Below, piece after piece: positions 8,587 to 17,995 of a DNA stretch of 64,000 bases. Position 1 is the first letter of the stretch. Each line of letters begins with the position of its first letter. The DNA lies in contig NZ_AP027145.1 of NCBI RefSeq assembly GCF_027925385.1, forward strand, positions 19,291-83,290. The letters are read 5' to 3'. The notes under the pieces were generated by a model, which searched no databases, had not been told where the DNA came from, and saw only the letters and a program-made list of their open reading frames with translations. The position numbers were made by a program, and so were the translations under genes. Origin of the DNA: Methylocystis iwaonis. GTDB lineage: Bacteria; Pseudomonadota; Alphaproteobacteria; Rhizobiales; Beijerinckiaceae.

Positions 8587-9059
8587 CAATGAATATCCGG
8601 AAATTCCTGACGGCGCTCGTCCGTGAAATCGCCGATGAGGCCGAGCACAACCCAAGTTTCCGAGAGAGAATCGAGCAGGCTCTCAGCGTCGCGCCGCTGG
8701 GTGCCGATGTGGCCCATGCTCCCAGGACCGCATCCAAGACGGAAGAACCCAAACGACCTAGCAATCGGCGTGCGCCGGCTGTTCTAGATCCAGTCCAGCT
8801 GGCGCGCCAAGGCGAGGGGGTCTTGCGTAATGCGCTTGGAGAGTTAAACATTGAGCAGCTGCGTGATGTCGTTGCCGACTATGGGATGGATACCGGCAAG
8901 CTCGTGATCAAGTGGCGGACCCCGGATCGCATTATCGATCGCATTGTTGAAGTTTCTCGGCAGCGCGCACTTAAAGGCAGCGCATTTCGGGACATCGCGC
9001 CCGAAGATCCACAGGAGCGACCTTCAGCGCCCGATCTGCCCGAACCACGTGAAGGGTGA
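8583..9059 (+). CDS. Unknown protein between ParA-like and HEPN-like genes
   Basis: Protein of 158 residues, family not recognised. The N-terminus is helical (RKFLTALVREIADEAE), the middle is Pro/Arg-rich and likely disordered, and a helical C-terminal domain runs from about 85 to 135 (ELNIEQLRDVVADYGMDTG). The GTG at 8583 overlaps the previous stop; an ATG at 8589 is an alternative. It may bridge the ATPase to DNA or to the HEPN protein. That is a guess from position only. Confidence 0.65.
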   Translation: MTMNIRKFLTALVREIADEAEHNPSFRERIEQALSVAPLGADVAHAPRTASKTEEPKRPSNRRAPAVLDPVQLARQGEGVLRNALGELNIEQLRDVVADYGMDTGKLVIKWRTPDRIIDRIVEVSRQRALKGSAFRDIAPEDPQERPSAPDLPEPREG

Positions 9060-9066
9060 GACGGAA

Positions 9067-9657
9067 ATGACAGCCGTGATCAACTTCGCGAACTTTCAAA
9101 TCATGGAGCCAGAGACGAAGGACCTTGTCTTAGAACTTATGCAGAATGCCGACCGGCAGCGGTCCGCGTTCATGTCATTTGTTAATATTTGGATGGCCTT
9201 CAACGGGTGGATGGCGGCGATTACCGAGCGGGAGACCGACGCGGACATGATCCGGGACCTCTCTGTCAACCGTCGCCTGACCGATGCCTATGCCGGCTTG
9301 ATGGAAAACTCTCGCGCGTTTCATCGTCTTGTTTATGATTTCTCGGCGATGTGGCCAGTTCTAAATGTCCGAGACGTACGGAAAAAACTTGGCCGCGACG
9401 CCTTCTGGCGGCTTCATAGCGATGAATTCGCCGCAGCCTGCAGTGCAGCCAATGTCAAGCGCCAGCCCTCGGCGTGGAATGCCGGCGATAGGCCATCGTG
9501 GGAACAATTGTTGCGCACGATCTACCAAGTGCGGTGCAACCTGTTTCATGGCGAAAAGTCGCCGCAGAACGTGCGCGACCGCCAGCTTATTCTTAAGTCG
9601 GATCGCATCTTGCGGACCTTTATAGTCGAGACGGGCTGCTTCGAGTGGCACGCATGA
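9067..9657 (+). CDS. HEPN-like protein
   Basis: All-helical protein of 196 residues with an R-x4-H motif near the C-terminus (RCNLFHGE; R156 and H161), the signature of HEPN RNases. The helix before it (WEQLLRTIYQV) fits the fold. ATG at 9067 is preceded by a purine-rich GAGACGGAA and lies 7 bases after the upstream gene; a longer overlapping frame is unlikely. HEPN proteins are often toxin RNases in toxin-antitoxin or abortive infection systems. Whether it is active is not shown. Confidence 0.65.
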   Translation: MTAVINFANFQIMEPETKDLVLELMQNADRQRSAFMSFVNIWMAFNGWMAAITERETDADMIRDLSVNRRLTDAYAGLMENSRAFHRLVYDFSAMWPVLNVRDVRKKLGRDAFWRLHSDEFAAACSAANVKRQPSAWNAGDRPSWEQLLRTIYQVRCNLFHGEKSPQNVRDRQLILKSDRILRTFIVETGCFEWHA

Positions 9658-9713
9658 CCGCTTCTGTCATAGCGTCTGGAGGCACAAATCGTTCGCCTCC
9701 GCTGGATGGCAGC

Positions 9714-9744
9714 GACAATCGGCGTGACCGCCCCGCCGATTGTC
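9714..9744. terminator. Strong hairpin between HEPN-like gene and virD4
   Basis: A perfect ten-base stem (GACAATCGGC paired with GCCGATTGTC) with an 11-base loop lies 57 bases after the HEPN-like stop and before the converging end of virD4. A short run containing CTCCTTT follows on the plus strand. It probably serves as a terminator for one or both convergent units. Confidence 0.55.
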
Positions 9745-9923
9745 CTCCTTTAGTGGCGCGCAGCCGCACCCCGCGCGTCTTTTTTGCAAGGTGCTGACCG
9801 GTTGAGGGTGTCTCGCACTCATGGCCACGGGACGCTGGGCCAAGCCAATCTGCACGGAAACAGCTTCGTGTTCAGCAAACCTGTCTAACACTTCACGGAG
9901 CCCAAGCCTTGAAGGCCCGAGAT

Positions 9924-11966
9924 CTAAGCTGCGCTCCAGCCTTTTCGGATTTTCTCCGCAATTGCCATCAATTCCTTCAGAGCGAATCCAACGTCTTCGC
10001 CCGATCCCGAGGAAGCAGAGTGGCTCGCCCGCCTCGCCTCGGCGTTTATCCCCGCGATCGCATCCGAAAGCTCGGCGCTGATGCCCACAGGGCCCCTCTG
10101 TGTGCTCTGGTTCTCTGAGCTTATAGCGGGTCCCGCGCTCGCCAGCGAGGGTAGGATGGAGCCAGACTCACCTTGCGGTGCCCTCGAGACCAGCGTCGAT
10201 TTTGAATGAATCTCGAGCCATGCGGAGGGTTCCGTCCACCGCCGCAAACTTGGCGGGTCGCCTCTCGCGGCCCCCGCTTCATCGACGAGCCGCCGCATTT
10301 GGTGATCACGAAAAAAATAGAGCTTCCCAATCTCGAACGGCCGCGCATTGGCGACGAGCAGGATCGACCTATCCCTCGGCATCCGCGTCAGCTCCTGCGG
10401 CCGTCGCAGCGGCGCCGCCATGTGCCCGAGCGACACGCGAGACTGAGACAGGCCTGCTCCCATCATCTTCGTCGTGTGCGTCGCCGTGTACGTCCCAAGC
10501 GCGTCCGAGACATATTTTGCGGTCTCATTGTCGTTGATTGCGACGAAGAGCTTTAGCGCCGCGCCGGCAACAAGCGTCTCGCGCATCGCCTTGCCGTACG
10601 TCTCGTCGAGCTGGGAGATGTTTTGCAGCACGATCGTCATGCGGAAGCCATAGCCAGCGCTGACCGCGATCTTCGAGGCGAGAGACGACATCCTACCAAG
10701 CGCGTAGAATTCATCGAGGAGCAGAAGGACCTGATACGGCTCGTCGGCGCCAGGAAGATTGCGCATCAGCACATCGTGGATCTGCTGAAACAAGATGCGA
10801 ATAAGCGGGCGGTAGCTTTCGAGATCGGCAAGCGGCGAGCCGATAAAGATCGACATGCGCTTGCGGCGCAGGTCGCGGATGTCGAAATCCGACGTTTCGG
10901 TCGCGGCGCAGATCAGCGGCGAGTCCCAGGCCGCAAAGGCGTTGTTGACGTTGAACATGACCGAGCCGCGGGTGCGGTCGGGAATCGCTACGAATTGATT
11001 GAAGGCGTCAAGCACCCAGGACGGGACAGAACCGTCATTTTCCGTCCCGGCGATGGCTTTGAGCACATCGGCGATGTCGTGCCCAGTCGAGATCACTCGC
11101 ACGGCGGAGCGAATATGCCGCGCCTTCTCGAAATGGATGCTGGTCATCACATAGCCGAGCAGTGCCGCGACGGTCTTGCGCGCGGCAAGCGTCCATTCAT
11201 TCTCGACTGAGCCGGTCGCGACGAGGAAGGTCGCGATATTGGCGCAGTCCGTCGCCATTTCGGGACCGGGCCGCACATAGTCGAGCGGATTGTAGCGGTG
11301 GGAGGAGGCGGAGCCCGGCGCGAAGACGAAAACACTGTCGCCCTTCGCCGCACGCGCCGCGCCGAAGGATTTCAGATTCTCGCTCTTGATGTCGAGCGTC
11401 ACCATGGAGCCTGGCCAGGCGAGGCCGTTCGGGATAACAAAACTCACGCCCTTGCCGGTGCGGGTCGGGCCGACGATCAGCAAGTGCCCGGGGTCGTTCG
11501 AGATCAGCGTTTGTCCATTAAGACGGCCGAGGATGATCCCGCTTCTCGCGGCCAGACCCGCACGGCGTGCCTCGGGGAGCGTTCCGAAGCGCGCGTCGCC
11601 ATGCAGCGTCGATCTGCGGTTTGCGTAAAGAAAGATCGCTAGGGCGAGGAAGAGCGCGAGCACGACGCCGGCGGCGAGGGCGCCGTTTTCCAGCGCGAGT
11701 TTGGCAACGCGCTCGTCCTGGGCATAGACATAAAAATGCTTGTAGGCGAGCGGAAAGCCATGGTCGAAGGAGATCGGCGGAAACTGCTCGAGGTCGAAGC
11801 GGGGATTTTCCGTCGTGACCCTCTTGAGAAGCGCCCATTTCTGCGCAGGCCTGGAGAAGCCGGAGCGAAAGCCGGTCACGATCGCATAGGGCACGGCCCA
11901 AAGCAGCGCCGCGGCAATGAAAACAAACAGCCCGATAACCAGCCGCTCGAGATGTTCCCGCATCAT
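9924..11966 (-). CDS. virD4: Type IV secretion coupling protein VirD4
   Basis: Coupling ATPase of 680 residues that links the relaxosome to the secretion channel at the inner membrane. Two N-terminal membrane helices (about 7-30 and 90-113) precede the Walker A motif GPTRTGKG near 166, a Walker B LLLLDEFYALG near 410 and an arginine-rich motif region. The C-terminus is an extended polar tail. It is the last gene of the virB cluster, 14 bases after virB11. Confidence 0.95.
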   Translation of the reverse strand: MMREHLERLVIGLFVFIAAALLWAVPYAIVTGFRSGFSRPAQKWALLKRVTTENPRFDLEQFPPISFDHGFPLAYKHFYVYAQDERVAKLALENGALAAGVVLALFLALAIFLYANRRSTLHGDARFGTLPEARRAGLAARSGIILGRLNGQTLISNDPGHLLIVGPTRTGKGVSFVIPNGLAWPGSMVTLDIKSENLKSFGAARAAKGDSVFVFAPGSASSHRYNPLDYVRPGPEMATDCANIATFLVATGSVENEWTLAARKTVAALLGYVMTSIHFEKARHIRSAVRVISTGHDIADVLKAIAGTENDGSVPSWVLDAFNQFVAIPDRTRGSVMFNVNNAFAAWDSPLICAATETSDFDIRDLRRKRMSIFIGSPLADLESYRPLIRILFQQIHDVLMRNLPGADEPYQVLLLLDEFYALGRMSSLASKIAVSAGYGFRMTIVLQNISQLDETYGKAMRETLVAGAALKLFVAINDNETAKYVSDALGTYTATHTTKMMGAGLSQSRVSLGHMAAPLRRPQELTRMPRDRSILLVANARPFEIGKLYFFRDHQMRRLVDEAGAARGDPPSLRRWTEPSAWLEIHSKSTLVSRAPQGESGSILPSLASAGPAISSENQSTQRGPVGISAELSDAIAGINAEARRASHSASSGSGEDVGFALKELMAIAEKIRKGWSAA

Positions 11967-11980
11967 CGGCGCTCGACCTT

Positions 11981-13030
11981 TCAGCGCGCCCGCGCCGCGG
12001 CGCCCTGCTTCCAGGCCGCCATGCGCGAGAAATAGACCTCAGACGTTCCGCGCCAGCCGCCCAGCCGGCTTTGTTGGACCACGATTGGCAGGACCGTCTT
12101 CACATAGGCGATGATCTCGTCCTTGCGCAGGCCGAGTCCGCTCTGCATGACCATCAGCGCGAGCTGCTCGAACGCGCCCGCGGCGCTGTCGGCGTGAATC
12201 GTTGTGATCGAGCCGGGATGGCCGGTGTTGATCGCCCGCAGGAAGGAATAGGCCTCCGACCCCCGGATTTCGCCAAGGAAAATCCGGTCCGGGCGCAGGC
12301 GCATGGCCGCTTGGAGCAGGCTCTCAATCGTGACCCGCGCCTGGCCCTGGTCGCCCTTGGAGGCGACGAGCGGCAGGAAGTTTTTTTGCAGCGGCCTTAC
12401 CTCGCGCGTGTCTTCGATCGTGACGATCCGCTCCTCGAGGGCCACCTCCTTTAAAATAGCGTTGAGGAAAGTGGTCTTACCTGACGAGGTTCCGCCGGAA
12501 AGCAAGATGGAATAGCGATTGCAGACAGCGAGCCGGATGAAGGCCTCGATCCGCCCCGCGTCCAAATGCTCGCAGAGCTCGCTATCAATCTCAGACAACT
12601 CGTTGCCGACCGAGACCTTGACTCGCTCAAACGAGCCCATGCGGCGGTAGTCTTCCAGCATGAGCTCCTTGATGACCTGCTTGCGGATTGCGAAGGCTCC
12701 GCCGTTCGTCGTCGCCGGCGGCAGCACCCCCTGAAAGCGTTCGCCGGTGGCGAGCGCAGCCGAGAGCAGCGGGTGCTCGCTATTAACGCTCTGGTTCGAA
12801 AAGCCCGCGACGCGCTCGCAGAGATGCCGAATCCAGTCACTCGTGACCGCAGGCGCCTCGATCCGCCGCATCGACGACTCCCCCATGACCTCGACGAAAA
12901 GCTCGCCCGGGCCATTGGCGACGATTTCGACAACGGTATCGTCGTTCAGCCATTGCCGCAGCGGCCCGAGCGCGTCCTCGAGAAAGACTGTGTGGGCGTC
13001 GGCGTCCCTATCGACGAGCCTTGGCTTCAC
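11981..13030 (-). CDS. virB11: Type IV secretion ATPase VirB11
   Basis: Hexameric traffic ATPase of 349 residues that switches the machine between pilus assembly and DNA transfer. Visible motifs are Walker A GGTSSGKTT near 176, the Asp box (TIEDTREV), Walker B (DRIFLGEIRG) and the His box (GHPGSITTIHAD). The start overlaps the end of virB10 by about 20 bases, so the two are translationally linked. Confidence 0.95.
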   Translation of the reverse strand: MKPRLVDRDADAHTVFLEDALGPLRQWLNDDTVVEIVANGPGELFVEVMGESSMRRIEAPAVTSDWIRHLCERVAGFSNQSVNSEHPLLSAALATGERFQGVLPPATTNGGAFAIRKQVIKELMLEDYRRMGSFERVKVSVGNELSEIDSELCEHLDAGRIEAFIRLAVCNRYSILLSGGTSSGKTTFLNAILKEVALEERIVTIEDTREVRPLQKNFLPLVASKGDQGQARVTIESLLQAAMRLRPDRIFLGEIRGSEAYSFLRAINTGHPGSITTIHADSAAGAFEQLALMVMQSGLGLRKDEIIAYVKTVLPIVVQQSRLGGWRGTSEVYFSRMAAWKQGAAARAR

Positions 13031-14309
13031 GGCGCAGCTCCCTCAGTTCCTCTTTGACGGGGTCGGGATAAAATAGGGAGAAGTCGAGATCCTTCTTGAT
13101 GAAGACGACGATGCGCGCGCCCTGGTCGACGTAAACGGTGGGCGGGATGTTGATCGAATCCCGCAGCGCCTCTTGCGAGAGCCGGGTCAAGGATTGCGAA
13201 ACCTGCTGCGCGCCGATCTGCCGGGCGTTGATCAAATTTTGATTGGGCAAAGTCGTGATTGCCGTGAGCTGACCGGTGAAGGGATCGAGCGCATATTGGC
13301 TTTGTTGCTGGTAGCTGTTGACGTTCTGGCCAAGCGTCGCGACGAATTGCGAGACGCCGCCGATGACGCTGAGCGCGACTGCCGCCCCGAAACGCTCGAC
13401 ATAGTGATTGTCGAGGAAGCCGGAGTTCCCGGCCCGGCCGAGATCGTCGGTCCCCGGCGAACCCAGCTGAACGGAGACGCCGTCGGGGCGCAACAGCCGC
13501 GTCCAGACCACGAAAACCCTCGTCTGCCCGCGGGCGAGCCCGGAGCGATATTCGCCGATCAAGGTTGATCCCGAGGGGATGAGCACGCGCCGACCGTCGA
13601 AGGACCAGGCGTCTTCGCGGGTGATCGCTTTCACGGAGCCCGGAAGGTCGCTCTGGATCGCGGTCAGCAGCTCGCCGCGCACCATCGTGCCTTGCGGCAC
13701 GAGGGCGTCGATCCGGTCGTTTTTCGTCGCGATGGATCGCTCGACGCCGGCGGAGCCGGCGCGGGCGAGAAAGCGCCGGTTAGGGTCATCATCGGCCGTT
13801 TCCGAGGTCCCACCCGGGGTCCTCTCATCGTTCCCTGCCGCCGCGCCGAGCGCGCCATCGGCGACGAGCTGGGGCGCCCGCAGCCGCTCCCAGCGCCGCC
13901 GCTCCTCTTCGGCGGCGAGACGCCGGGCCTCGACGTCGTCGACTTTCGGTTCGCTCTCCGTCTCGAAGGCCGGCGGCGCGACAAGAGGCGTGGGCGGGGC
14001 GACCGGCGGCGGGGGGACCTCGGCGGCTGGGGGCGGCGGAGGGGCCGTCATCTTGCCGAGATCCAGATTCGGGCGCTGGTCGATCGCCGGCGCCGGAAAA
14101 GCGGTGGTGTGGAATTCCTCTTTCTCCGGCGCGGTCATCGGCCGCGTCTCCTTATGCTGGGAGGCGTAAACCATCCAGCCGACGAAGAGCGCTGCGGCGC
14201 TGGGGACGCCGATCTTGATGAAATTTCCCATGACGTGTGACGAGCGCTGGACCGAGCTTCTTGCCGCATCTTCGAGCTCGAGCGAACGATAATGTTCGGG
14301 CGACGGCAT
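13008..14309 (-). CDS. virB10: Type IV secretion core protein VirB10
   Basis: Core-complex protein of 433 residues spanning both membranes. It has a short cytosolic start, one membrane helix near 31-49, a long Pro-rich periplasmic linker (residues about 85-120) and the TrbI/VirB10 C-terminal domain with RRVLIPSGSTLIGEYRSG and IPPTVYVDQGARIVVFIKKDLDF. Spacing to virB9 is 9 bases, consistent with one transcript. Confidence 0.95.
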   Translation of the reverse strand: MPSPEHYRSLELEDAARSSVQRSSHVMGNFIKIGVPSAAALFVGWMVYASQHKETRPMTAPEKEEFHTTAFPAPAIDQRPNLDLGKMTAPPPPPAAEVPPPPVAPPTPLVAPPAFETESEPKVDDVEARRLAAEEERRRWERLRAPQLVADGALGAAAGNDERTPGGTSETADDDPNRRFLARAGSAGVERSIATKNDRIDALVPQGTMVRGELLTAIQSDLPGSVKAITREDAWSFDGRRVLIPSGSTLIGEYRSGLARGQTRVFVVWTRLLRPDGVSVQLGSPGTDDLGRAGNSGFLDNHYVERFGAAVALSVIGGVSQFVATLGQNVNSYQQQSQYALDPFTGQLTAITTLPNQNLINARQIGAQQVSQSLTRLSQEALRDSINIPPTVYVDQGARIVVFIKKDLDFSLFYPDPVKEELRELRREAKARR

Positions 14310-14318
14310 GTTCGCTCC

Positions 14319-15137
14319 TTACCAAAATTGAAAGCCGTTCGAGCCCACCCGCTCTGGCGCATAGGGCTCGAGGCCGTCAGGTTCGTGGAGATTGTTTAGC
14401 CGCCGATTGAAGACGCAGGTCGCTTCCGCGCCGTTGCGCAGCGTCCACTGGAAATTGACCTTGTCGACGATGATGTAGGGCCCCTCTTTATGGAAATTGA
14501 CGACGCTCTCCTTGCGGTCGCGGTCGACAACAAAGATCGCCGGCGTCTCCTGATCGGGCGCAAAGCGAAACCAGGTCTTGACGCCGTCGTCGAACACCGC
14601 AGTCGGCTTTGAGAGCGAGGAGCCCTTATAGGTGTAGTCGCTGTTGGCGTTGGCGACGTTGAAATTCTTCGTATTGGGATAGCTTGCGCGCTCCTTGGCG
14701 AGGGCGACGAGCCTGGCGTCGGCCTCATCCTCCGGGAAGCGAAAGCGCACCTTGAACACTTGCGCCCTACCCTGCCGGAAATCCGCGCGCAGGAGGAAGG
14801 AGTAGATGCGCTTCGTGGTTACGACGTTCAGATTGGAGAAAGCATTCTTTTCGACCGGCTTGACGAAGATGATGTTGCCGCGCTTGTTGGGCTCGACCTT
14901 CCAGGCGACCGAGTCGCCGAGCGCCAATGTCTCGATCTTCTCGTCGTCGCCCAGCACGATCATCGTCGAGACGCCATAGGAGCCGTTGATGGCGACGACC
15001 TCGTCAGGCCGGAAGCTGACCTCCCGCACCCTGGCGTCATAGCGGCCCGCCCAAGGCGACTCTTCTGCCTGCGCGAGGCTCGGAGCGCCGGTCGCGAGCA
15101 GGCCGAGAAGGAGGGGGAAGCCGAGACGCCGGCTCAC
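14319..15137 (-). CDS. virB9: Type IV secretion protein VirB9
   Basis: Periplasmic/outer-membrane ring protein of 272 residues with a signal peptide (cleavage likely after SLAQA, about residue 24). The N-terminal domain has DARVREVSFRPDEVV, and the C-terminal VirB9 domain includes NSDYTYKGSS, FDDGVKTWFRF and FNRRLNNLHE. It overlaps virB8 by four bases. It should form the outer core ring with VirB10 and the VirB7-like lipoprotein. Confidence 0.95.
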   Translation of the reverse strand: MSRRLGFPLLLGLLATGAPSLAQAEESPWAGRYDARVREVSFRPDEVVAINGSYGVSTMIVLGDDEKIETLALGDSVAWKVEPNKRGNIIFVKPVEKNAFSNLNVVTTKRIYSFLLRADFRQGRAQVFKVRFRFPEDEADARLVALAKERASYPNTKNFNVANANSDYTYKGSSLSKPTAVFDDGVKTWFRFAPDQETPAIFVVDRDRKESVVNFHKEGPYIIVDKVNFQWTLRNGAEATCVFNRRLNNLHEPDGLEPYAPERVGSNGFQFW

Positions 15138-15910
15138 TTGTCGGCTCCCGTCGCGGTCGGGACCGTTTCCTGGTCGCGGCGGTATTCCGTCGTCTGGAAG
15201 CCGAGCGGATTGTCGAAGCGCATCTGGTTCGACATGGGAGAGCCGGAATAGCGGAAACGCACCAGCGCCACCCAGTCGCGATGGACGATATTTGAGGCGG
15301 ATTTTTCATCCGTGCCAAAGCGCACCAGCGCCGTGCGCTGGTTTGGGAACGTCACCGATTTGACGGAGACGCCGACCTCGGTGGTCGCGCCGAAGATCTT
15401 GACCGGGTTCTTCGGATTGGCCGGGCTGAAAATCTCGGTGAGATCGCGGGCGGCGTCGCCGGTCGAGAGCAGCTGTGCGAGATCGAAATTGTCCTTGAGC
15501 GCCTTGGGATCATAGGTCTCGCGCGCCTTCACATAGCGCACAACGTTGAACATGGTGACGGCTTCGTCTTGGCTGAGCGCTCCCTCCGCCATCGGCCGCT
15601 TGACCTCGACGAAGCCTGAGGATTTGTCGACGACGATCATATAAGGCTCAAAGGTCTTGAGCGGCGCGAGGCTTGCGAGCGAGACAATCGCGCCGAGCGC
15701 GACGACTGTCATCACGGCGGCGATGATCCAGGCGATCGAGAGCGACGAATTCTTCCAGAGCGTCCGGTCCTCTTCCCAGGTCCCGCCCTCCTGGTAGTAG
15801 CGCGCGCCCTCCCCTGTCGCGGGGGCTCCAGGGCCCGGCGCAATGGGGGCGAACTCTTCTCGCAGGACCCTGCGGGGGAGGCGGCGAAACGGCAATTCCC
15901 ACATCATCAA
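15134..15910 (-). CDS. virB8: Type IV secretion protein VirB8
   Basis: Inner-membrane assembly protein of 258 residues. A cytosolic start of about 60 residues is followed by a membrane helix (IAWIIAAVMTVVALGAIVSL) and a periplasmic VirB8 domain with KPMAEGALSQDEAVTMFNVVRYV-like features typical of the family. The first 25 residues are Pro/Gly-rich. It overlaps virB6 and virB9 by four bases each. Confidence 0.93.
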   Translation of the reverse strand: MMMWELPFRRLPRRVLREEFAPIAPGPGAPATGEGARYYQEGGTWEEDRTLWKNSSLSIAWIIAAVMTVVALGAIVSLASLAPLKTFEPYMIVVDKSSGFVEVKRPMAEGALSQDEAVTMFNVVRYVKARETYDPKALKDNFDLAQLLSTGDAARDLTEIFSPANPKNPVKIFGATTEVGVSVKSVTFPNQRTALVRFGTDEKSASNIVHRDWVALVRFRYSGSPMSNQMRFDNPLGFQTTEYRRDQETVPTATGADK

Positions 15911-16998
15911 ATCTGGTCCATTTTCTTGGCGAGCACATCGGCGGCGCGTTGGCCATAGATGCGCTCATAGCGGGCGCGCGTGACGCGATCCTGCAGCGAC
16001 CGATCGACGCCGAAGCGTGCGCCGTAGCCGAAAGGCACGCGGGCGCGATAGGCGTTTGAGGCGACCATCGCGCCGTTCGCGGTGACCGAGCGCCAGAGCC
16101 CGCCGATCGTCGTCGCATAGAGCGGAATGCCGCCGGCGATCGCCGCGGCCATGCCGGGGAGCTGGCTCAAGAGGAAAAGGCCGGTGAGGCCGACGAGAAA
16201 GAACGGCGCGAGCGCGCCCCAATCGACCTGGCCGCTGTTGATGGCGGCGCCAAGACCCGCGAAGATCGGCTGCGTGACGGTGAGGTAGAAGGCGAGAAAG
16301 GCGTATACCAGCACCTGCAGCATCGCATACATGACGGCCGCGGCGAGCCAGCCGGAGAAGAAGCGCGTGGAGGCGTCGAAAAGCAGGAGCAGGATCATCA
16401 AGGGCGCGATGCCGAGGATCAGCCACAGAAAAACCTTCGAGAGAATGATCGTGAAGGTGGCGACGGCGAGAAAGAGCGCAATGATGATGACGCAGGCGAG
16501 CCCGACGAGGGCCGAGGCGAAGGATTGCAGGCTGAACGCGAAATGCAGTTGAAAGCCTTGCGCGACCTGGTTCCAGATCGCTTCCAGCGCCGAGACGACG
16601 GCGTTTGGCGATGTGTATGCGTTGTTATTGCCGACGCTGAGCAGACGATTGCCGATCGCCGCTGGTCCGTCGTTGAAGAGCGTGTAGGCGAAACTCGTGA
16701 AGTCGCTCCAGGAGGTCGCCAGCGCATAGATCACAAAGGCGCGAAACAGCCGAAAAGCGGCGTCGGTCGCCGTTCCCGTAGCAGTTCCGGACCAGACGCC
16801 AAATCCCCAAAAGATCACATAAGCGATGAGCAGGAGCGAGGCGATCGAGGCGCCTGCCCCGCCCGCGGTCACATCCCGGGCAAGCTCCTGAAAGGCCCCT
16901 TGGACATAGGTGCAGCCGGTCTGGTCGACGCCGGAGAGGATCTGCGGGATGATTCCGGACCCGTAATTCTGCGCGGGGCAGTTTTGCAGCACGGTCAC
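15907..16998 (-). CDS. virB6: Type IV secretion polytopic protein VirB6/TrbL
   Basis: Membrane protein of 363 residues with five to six hydrophobic segments (among them SIASLLLIAYVIFWGFGVW and LVGLACVIIIALFLAVATF) and a charged C-terminal tail. This is the usual pattern of VirB6, which forms part of the inner-membrane route for the substrate. It overlaps the lipoprotein gene and virB8 by four bases each. Confidence 0.92.
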   Translation of the reverse strand: MTVLQNCPAQNYGSGIIPQILSGVDQTGCTYVQGAFQELARDVTAGGAGASIASLLLIAYVIFWGFGVWSGTATGTATDAAFRLFRAFVIYALATSWSDFTSFAYTLFNDGPAAIGNRLLSVGNNNAYTSPNAVVSALEAIWNQVAQGFQLHFAFSLQSFASALVGLACVIIIALFLAVATFTIILSKVFLWLILGIAPLMILLLLFDASTRFFSGWLAAAVMYAMLQVLVYAFLAFYLTVTQPIFAGLGAAINSGQVDWGALAPFFLVGLTGLFLLSQLPGMAAAIAGGIPLYATTIGGLWRSVTANGAMVASNAYRARVPFGYGARFGVDRSLQDRVTRARYERIYGQRAADVLAKKMDQI

Positions 16999-17264
16999 TT
17001 AAGCCGCTCCGCGTTGATTGGGCGCAAGGGACCGCAGTCGCCGGCGGCGGAGCTGAAGGGCTCAGGCGCGCGCTTGGCTTCCGGCTCGGCATAGAACAGG
17101 GCTTGCACGGCGTTCTGGGGAGCTGCCGGCTCGGGCGTGGGTTGTTCCGCGGCCGCGGGCAAGCCACCCTCGGACATGGCGCAAGGCGCCTCCAACGGCC
17201 GGTAGCCGCAGCCAGAAAGAGCGGCCGCGATCAGCGCGGCGCTCGCCATAAAGAGAAGCCGCAT
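16995..17264 (-). CDS. Small lipoprotein, VirB7-like
   Basis: Lipoprotein of 89 residues with a clear lipobox (ALSGC, lipidated Cys at residue 19) after a hydrophobic signal. The mature part is Pro/Ala-rich. The ATG at 17264 lies 4 bases after the virB5-like stop; an upstream in-frame extension inside that gene is a shadow. Position and type fit VirB7, which anchors VirB9 in the outer membrane, though it is longer than classical VirB7. Confidence 0.75.
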   Translation of the reverse strand: MRLLFMASAALIAAALSGCGYRPLEAPCAMSEGGLPAAAEQPTPEPAAPQNAVQALFYAEPEAKRAPEPFSSAAGDCGPLRPINAERLK

Positions 17265-17268
17265 CGCG

Positions 17269-17982
17269 CTATTGTCCGTAGGGTCGAAACTGCATGGCGC
17301 GGGCCGCGGCGGAAAGCCCGGCGATGCGGTCGAGATTGGCCTGGTTGGCTGCGGCGGCCGCCGTATTGACCGCGCCATTGAGCTGGACGATCGACTGGCC
17401 GTTCTGCGCCTGGATCTGCGAATTCTGGTCAATCGAACCTTTCACATCAGGGGAGCTTCCGATCTGCTGCCCGCCGGACGTGAAGGCGTTGCTGGCGTTC
17501 TTGACCGTCCCTTGCGTCGAGTTGATGAGGCCGAGAATGAGTTGGGCCGTGTTCGAGGAGTTGAGATAGGCCTTGTCGCTGGGGAGCGCGCCTTGTAGCC
17601 CGGAAAGCGTCTTGACCAGATTGAGTCCATTGATGAGCGAGCTGATGATCTGCTGCGAATCGCCGCCCAGCCCAGCGAAAGACAGCGGGCCCCCTGAAAT
17701 CACCGAGCCGAGCGACGGCGCGTTCCCCATCGAAAAGCCGCCGCCGAGCGCCATTTGCGCGAGCGGCCCCTGCGCCAGCGACGAGCGGTCGCCGGTTACG
17801 GCCTGCAGAGTCTTCTGCACATTGGAAAGAATATCCTGATCGGTCGAGAGGATTTGCTTGGTGTTCGTCGCCGTCTGCTGTGACTGGGAGAGATTGGCGG
17901 CGTCGATCACCGGAACCTGGGCATTGGCGCCGCGAACGAGGAAAAGGTTCGCCACGCAAAAAGCCAGTATCGCCCGTTTCAT
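17269..17982 (-). CDS. virB5: Type IV secretion minor pilus protein, VirB5-like
   Basis: Exported protein of 237 residues with a signal peptide ending near VRGANA. The start VPVIDAANLSQSQQTA is typical of VirB5/TrbJ proteins, and the rest is largely helical and Gln/Asn/Ser-rich. VirB5 sits at the pilus tip and helps contact recipients. It lies between the unknown secreted protein and the VirB7-like lipoprotein. Confidence 0.8.
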   Translation of the reverse strand: MKRAILAFCVANLFLVRGANAQVPVIDAANLSQSQQTATNTKQILSTDQDILSNVQKTLQAVTGDRSSLAQGPLAQMALGGGFSMGNAPSLGSVISGGPLSFAGLGGDSQQIISSLINGLNLVKTLSGLQGALPSDKAYLNSSNTAQLILGLINSTQGTVKNASNAFTSGGQQIGSSPDVKGSIDQNSQIQAQNGQSIVQLNGAVNTAAAAANQANLDRIAGLSAAARAMQFRPYGQ

Positions 17983-17995
17983 GGAAAGCCCTTTT

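Noticed and set aside
7537..9059. Second plasmid partition locus (ParA/ParB)
   Set aside because: The second gene has no ParB features and the third is HEPN-like, so a simple parAB assignment is not supported.
10623..11210. Plus-strand frame of 195 residues opposite virD4
   Set aside because: It lies entirely within virD4 and shows no motif.
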